Source: Cryptomeria japonica (lineage: Eukaryota; Streptophyta; Pinopsida; Cupressales; Cupressaceae). Taken from it: a stretch of 64,000 bases of DNA. The stretch's first letter is position 1. Each line of letters starts with the position of its first letter. This document shows, in pieces, positions 59,893-64,000 of the stretch. The DNA lies in contig NC_081406.1 of the NCBI RefSeq assembly GCF_030272615.1, forward strand, positions 213,318,997 to 213,382,996, read 5' to 3'. The position numbers were made by a program, and so were the translations under genes. The notes below the pieces were generated by a model. It saw only the letters and a program-made list of their open reading frames with translations, searched no databases and was not told the DNA's origin.

Positions 59893-60770
59893 GGGTTTTG
59901 GACACAAAATCAAGATCTTGGAGAGATTCGATCATATCTCATAAACGGCTTGGAAATTTTGCACCAAATTGTTTTTGTAGGTTGAAGAAAGTATCAGGAG
60001 CTCTCAATCCAAAATTCAGAATTTTTGGAGCAAATTTTCAATTTTTAGGAATTTTTTTTTATTTTTCATAAAAAACTTATTTTGAGAGCAAATGAGAGAA
60101 TTTTTCAGATTTTCTTACATTTTTGGAAATCTCTCATAATTATACACAGGATCTATTCTTTGTCAATTTAATTTTGATGCAAAATATTTCCCTAAAATTC
60201 AGATCTTTAAAAATTAGGGTTTTTATTTATTTTGATCAGATCTCACAAACGGCTTCAAATTTTTCCATAAAATTTTTTGTGCAGGTCAGGAACAGTATCA
60301 GAAAGATTCGGTAAAAATGTCAGATTTTTTGAATCGATTTTGCATTTTATATGAATTTTTTATGATTTTTCATAAAAAATTAATTTTGAGAGAAAATTAG
60401 AGAATTTTTTGGATTTTCTTACATTTTTGGAAATCTCTCAGAATTATACACAGGATCTATTCTTTTTTATTTAAAATTTGATGCAAAATCATTTTTCAAA
60501 AATCAGATCTTTGAAAATTAGGGTTTTGCATTATTTTACTCATATCTCACAAACTGCTTGGATTTGTTGCAGGAAATTTTTTGTGCAGGTTTGGAAGACC
60601 ATAAATACTCTTCAATAAAAATTTCAGAGTTTTTAGATCGATTTTGTATTTTATATGAATTTTTTATGATTTTTCATAAAAAATTAATTTTTGGAGCAAA
60701 TTAGCAAATTTTTTGGATTTTCTTACATTTCTGGAAATCTCTTAAAATTTTACAGGTGGTCTTTTTTTAT
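59893..60770 (+). repeat. F leader tandem repeat, 304-bp unit, nearly three copies
   Basis: The anchor ATATCTCAxAAACxGCTTGG recurs at 59934, 60238 and 60542, exactly 304 bp apart each time. Units also share ATTTTTCATAAAAAA, TTTCTTACATTT and GATCTATTCTT blocks in the same order. The third copy is cut short near 60770. Confidence 0.9.
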
Positions 60771-61044
60771 GATGAATCAGGTCTTTGAATTGGTCAACAA
60801 AACGCATTGTTGAAGGCCCCTATTTCACAAAGTCTTTTGGATCTAAAATTTACCTAACTTGTGTGCTTGCAGGAAGGGGTGATCATTTGAAACAATCCAA
60901 ACTACTAAATAAATCTTTGTTGCAAGTCCTTGGCAAGGGTTTTTGGATTTTTATTATGTGCCTTGTTTTCATAGACTAGCAAACACTTCAATTGGTGCAC
61001 TAAAATTGAATCATTGTCTTTTGTGTCTTGAGCAATAGGCTCTT

Positions 61045-61600
61045 TTTGTTTAATCTTTAGAGGGCCTGTCTTCCCGTGTGGTCATTAGGACTACTAGTGA
61101 GAAGAGAATGACCCAAGTGGTAGCGAGGAAAACCCACCTCATCCAAACCACTATAATCAAATGTATTCATGGTGAAAACTATGAATAACGTGTGCTGATT
61201 AGTTCATACCGACACTATGTCTCCCCATAAACCCGTTTGATCAAATTTATTTGATCGTTTGTAGGGCGTAACCCCTACCGGCTGGGAGCCTTCTGTATTT
61301 ACAGAGCTGAAAGTGCCGCATGTATGGCCACACGAGCGGATTCCCTTACTAGCACCTTTTTGTTTTAGAAGCCCAAATCCTTCTAGTTGTTGGGGCAGGA
61401 GGTCGGACCTCTGGTAGCGGCCCACACACATACGGTTCTTAGTAGAGATACAAAGTTTGCCATGGGGATTTTTCGTGGGGACTAATGCTTGGCTGACCCG
61501 AGAAGTGAGTGCCAAGGGTGGAGCCAGTGAGGTCAAGCATCTAAGTATCCGCTCTGAATAATGTAGCCTCGGGGGTAAAACCCCATGTGGGATCAACAAC
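61045..61600 (+). other. F structured leader segment shared with C, with hairpin at 61116-61152
   Basis: GC-richer than its surroundings. It shares ordered blocks with C (35431-35615 and 43598-43720): GGCCTGTCTTCCC, ACCCAAGTGG, CCAAACCACTATAA, GGCTGGGAGCC, CCCTTACTAGCACC. The hairpin pairs AGTGGT with ACCACT and GAGG with CCTC. A further possible stem pairs GGTCATT with AATGACC upstream (about 61079-61114). The 131-codon antisense frame at 61204-61599 has no protein-like features. Confidence 0.6.
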
Positions 61601-62342
61601 TATTGTCTTGGCCAACCATAAGAATTGTGCTTGACTTATGTTAAACATTCAAACAATCAAGACCAAACAACAAAACATTGTGTCTTTTGTGTCTTCAAGT
61701 GTATGCAAAACAATTTTACATCAAACAACACACTTTTCTTGGAGTCATTGTCAGTCTAAACACTTGCAAACATTGAGTCCTCATCAACATTGTGTCCTCT
61801 TGTCACGAAAAATAGTCAAACATTCAGATTTGGTCACAACCAAAAACTTCACAAATTGGAAAAATTTCACAGTCCAACAAACAAAAGAAATCAGTTTTGG
61901 AATTCTTGAGCTTCCTAGGTTGTTTCTCCAGGTTTTCATCTAGCATTCAACTTGTCTTTGGGTCTCACAAAATCCATCATTGCTTTACACCTTACATTAC
62001 ATTCACATTTGTCTAAACTTGAGTCAAAAGGTCACTTGCTTGTCCTCATCATACTTTGTCAACACACTACATACAACTACACTTTGCTAAGTGGTCCCTC
62101 ATCAAGGTTTTTTACCTTTGGGTCTCATTTGGTCTTACTTAGGGTCAAGGTCAGCTTACCTCATCAAGAGAAACAATCATCTCTTTGGAAGTCACACCTA
62201 CTCTACTACTTACATACTTGGTCTTACACTTTGGACATTGCAAGTACACCTCAAATTCATTTACACTCCATACAACTCTTGGTCTTCCATACTTTTTCCA
62301 TTTTTCATCTTGTCTCTCACATCTTGGTCAAATACCTAGTTC
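61601..62342 (+). other. F leader, pyrimidine-rich part before gag
   Basis: Rich in C and T, poor in G, with repeated CATTGTGTC, CTTTGGGTCT and CTTGTC blocks. No convincing reading frame. Overlapping short frames here are chance products of the composition. Confidence 0.5.
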
Positions 62343-64000
62343 ATGGTTGAAACACACCTTCAAAAATCTAGGAGAATAGCTAAAGAAGCTCAAGAATCCA
62401 CAAACATGAGTTCTTATGAGTATGACAATGATTTATTCTTCAATCCTGAGCACACTACATTACCAGACATGGATGTTTATAGAAACAATCCAAATGTGGA
62501 AAGCGCAAACACTACAAACAACAATACTACACACAATGACAATGTGGACAACTCTTCAATACTATCAGCAGACATAGAAGAATCCATAATGAATCCTCAT
62601 TTCAATAGATTGGTTGAAGAGATAATGAGGAGAGATCGACAGTACTTTTTACACATGATGGCACAAAGTGGAGTTAAAATACCTCATGACTTTGACATGT
62701 CTCAACTTATGGAAAGTCGACCCTCACAACAAACTCAATCCAACATGGATCAAAGGAGACCAAATAGTGGAGGAAATAGAGGACCGAATATGATGCCTGA
62801 GTCACCATTAGTTTTGCTTCAAAAGCCAGAAATTCCACATACACAAGCTCAAACATATGATACTTACCTTCGAAGACCATTATGGAGGCCTTATGCAGAC
62901 AAATATGCACAATCACATGCTCAAGGTATGGATCAATCAAAACAAGTAGATACTCAAAGGCATCCCCAAAATTTTGGCACAAGGAGACCTCATGTCAAAA
63001 TTGGGGGCAACACAATGGAAAATGAAATGCCTATTGAATATGGTATATATGCACAAAATAGATATGGGGTCCCTCAACATGAAGTTATGCCAAGTGCTCC
63101 ATATATGCCACATCAATATAGACCTCCATATGGACATGTCTACGATCAGTATCATCCATACATGCAACAAGCTCCTCCTCAAATGGGTGTTTCAAACATG
63201 GGGTATGCTACAAGAAATCAATCTCCTCCCAAAAATAATTTGGAGCAACAAATAAGAGATTTACAAAAGAAAATGGAGGACATGAGTACATCAAAACCAA
63301 CATACACTATGAGAGATATATGTCCTTATCCCTTCGATAAGAGCATTCCAATGCCTCCATTTCCTGCACACTTTGTGACGCCAAAATTTGACAAGTATAG
63401 AGGGAAAGGAGACCCAAGGCACACATAAGACAATTCTTCACAGCTTGCATTGAGGTAGCGGCAGAAGAAACATACTTGATGAGGTTGTTCCCACAGAGCT
63501 TAGGCGATCAAGCTATGGAATGGTTTTCTCAATTACCTCCTGGTATTAAGTCATGGGGTGACTTAGCAGAGGCATTCATTCAGCATTTCTCTTACAATAT
63601 AGAAACAGATGTCTTAGTTAATACCTTGTGCAATACGAAACAAAAGGAAGGAGAATCTTTCGCAACATTTTTACAAAGATGGAGAAATTTAGCTAGCAGA
63701 TGCTCTTGCGAAATCCCATAGAAACAAATGGTAGAAATGTTCACTCAAAACGTTAATAAGGCTATTGGCTATGATCTCAGGAAAGCTTGTTTGTCTACAT
63801 TCAAGGATGTTATTGAAAAGGGCCTAGCAACAAAAAGAGTCTTAATTGAACAAGGAGTCATTAAGATATTCAAAGAAAACAAAGAGGACTTTAAAGGAAA
63901 GGACAAACCAAAATTTTGGAACAAGAACAAGAACACAGTTAATGATGGTGTTGTTGATGCCAACACAGTGAGACCCAAGTTCATCTTTTCTGGATCAAGT
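62343..64000 (+). pseudogene. F gag, C-terminus beyond the window
   Basis: The start at 62343 reads MVETHLQKSRRIAKEAQES; MSSYEYDNDLFFNPEH at 62406 is an alternative. 361 codons of Asn, Gln, Pro and Met-rich N-terminal region end at TAA 63426. A single frame change near 63420 restores the gag domain: TYLMRLFPQSLGDQAMEWFS, FIQHFSYNIETDVLVNTLCN, TKQKEGESFATFLQRWRNLA. A TAG at 63719 follows, then coding-like sequence to the edge (KDKPKFWNKNKNTVNDGVVD). The gag domain is the closest relative of C gag in this window. It would form the particle. Confidence 0.88.

Larger units (their letters stand above)
58996..64000 (+). mobile_element. Element F: gypsy element, 5' part, runs off the right edge
   Basis: 5' LTR 58996-59777, primer site 59781-59798, a 2.5-kb leader with a 304-bp tandem array and a structured segment shared with C, then gag from 62343. 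Inserted in the E RT. Only one visible frame change and one stop in gag, so it is less decayed than its hosts, consistent with its place as the youngest layer here. Confidence 0.88.

Noticed and set aside
61204-61599. 131-codon minus-strand frame in the F leader
   Set aside because: It is antisense to the structured leader shared with C; no protein-like features, and explained by locally higher GC.
62707-63182. Minus-strand frames opposite F gag
   Set aside because: Shadows of the gag coding sequence on the other strand.

Overview
This window is plant nuclear DNA made almost entirely of nested, decayed LTR retrotransposons. I find no host gene, rRNA gene, tRNA gene or CRISPR array. The superfamily mix (Ty1/copia elements primed by initiator tRNA-Met, Ty3/gypsy Tat-type and chromovirus elements), the long degenerate LTRs, low GC and heavy nesting suggest a large repeat-rich plant genome, plausibly a gymnosperm. 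The species assignment is inference.

Layout. Element X (minus, enters from the left, ends 7372) is a non-autonomous Tat/Athila-primed element with an unusually long LTR (3033-7372) and one 508-codon reading frame (912-2438). X sits inside an LTR of copia-type element Y (plus, 7373-13829). Y is arranged LTR-body-LTR-partial body and carries gag but no pol. From 13830 the host is a minus-strand chromovirus, G, in pieces: a misplaced gag fragment (13830-14520), RT (14523-15088 and about 15749-16000), protease (16000-16307, 23963-24074, 31562-31625) and gag plus protease start (32924-33568). G is split by a solo copia LTR (J, 15089-15748), a gag-protease-only gypsy (D, 16308-23962), a copia-like element (A, 24075-31556, perfect 5-bp target duplication) and a solo LTR (H, 31626-32923) that holds a tRNA-derived SINE and a 32-bp minisatellite.

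G gag is cut at 33569 by gypsy element C (plus). C is itself split by copia-like element B (35616-43597) and broken in its RT at about 49425. There element E starts. E has a decayed reading frame of about 930 codons (51644-54453) lying upstream of its primer site (55392-55409), then gag, protease, an RNase H and an RT N-terminus. E is cut at 58996 by gypsy element F, which runs off the right edge.

Points of interest. A and B are related elements in which pol is replaced by a conserved second protein of about 1000 residues and unknown function. E has the order protease-RNase H-RT and a large reading frame upstream of its primer site, possibly inside the LTR. C and F, otherwise different, share a leader RNA hairpin with compensatory base changes. 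Leaders of C and F, and the upstream region of E, each carry their own dense short-repeat array. In-frame stops are mostly TAG and TGA at former CAG, TGG or CGA codons, as expected from decay at methylated cytosines. None of the elements looks capable of autonomous movement as it stands.
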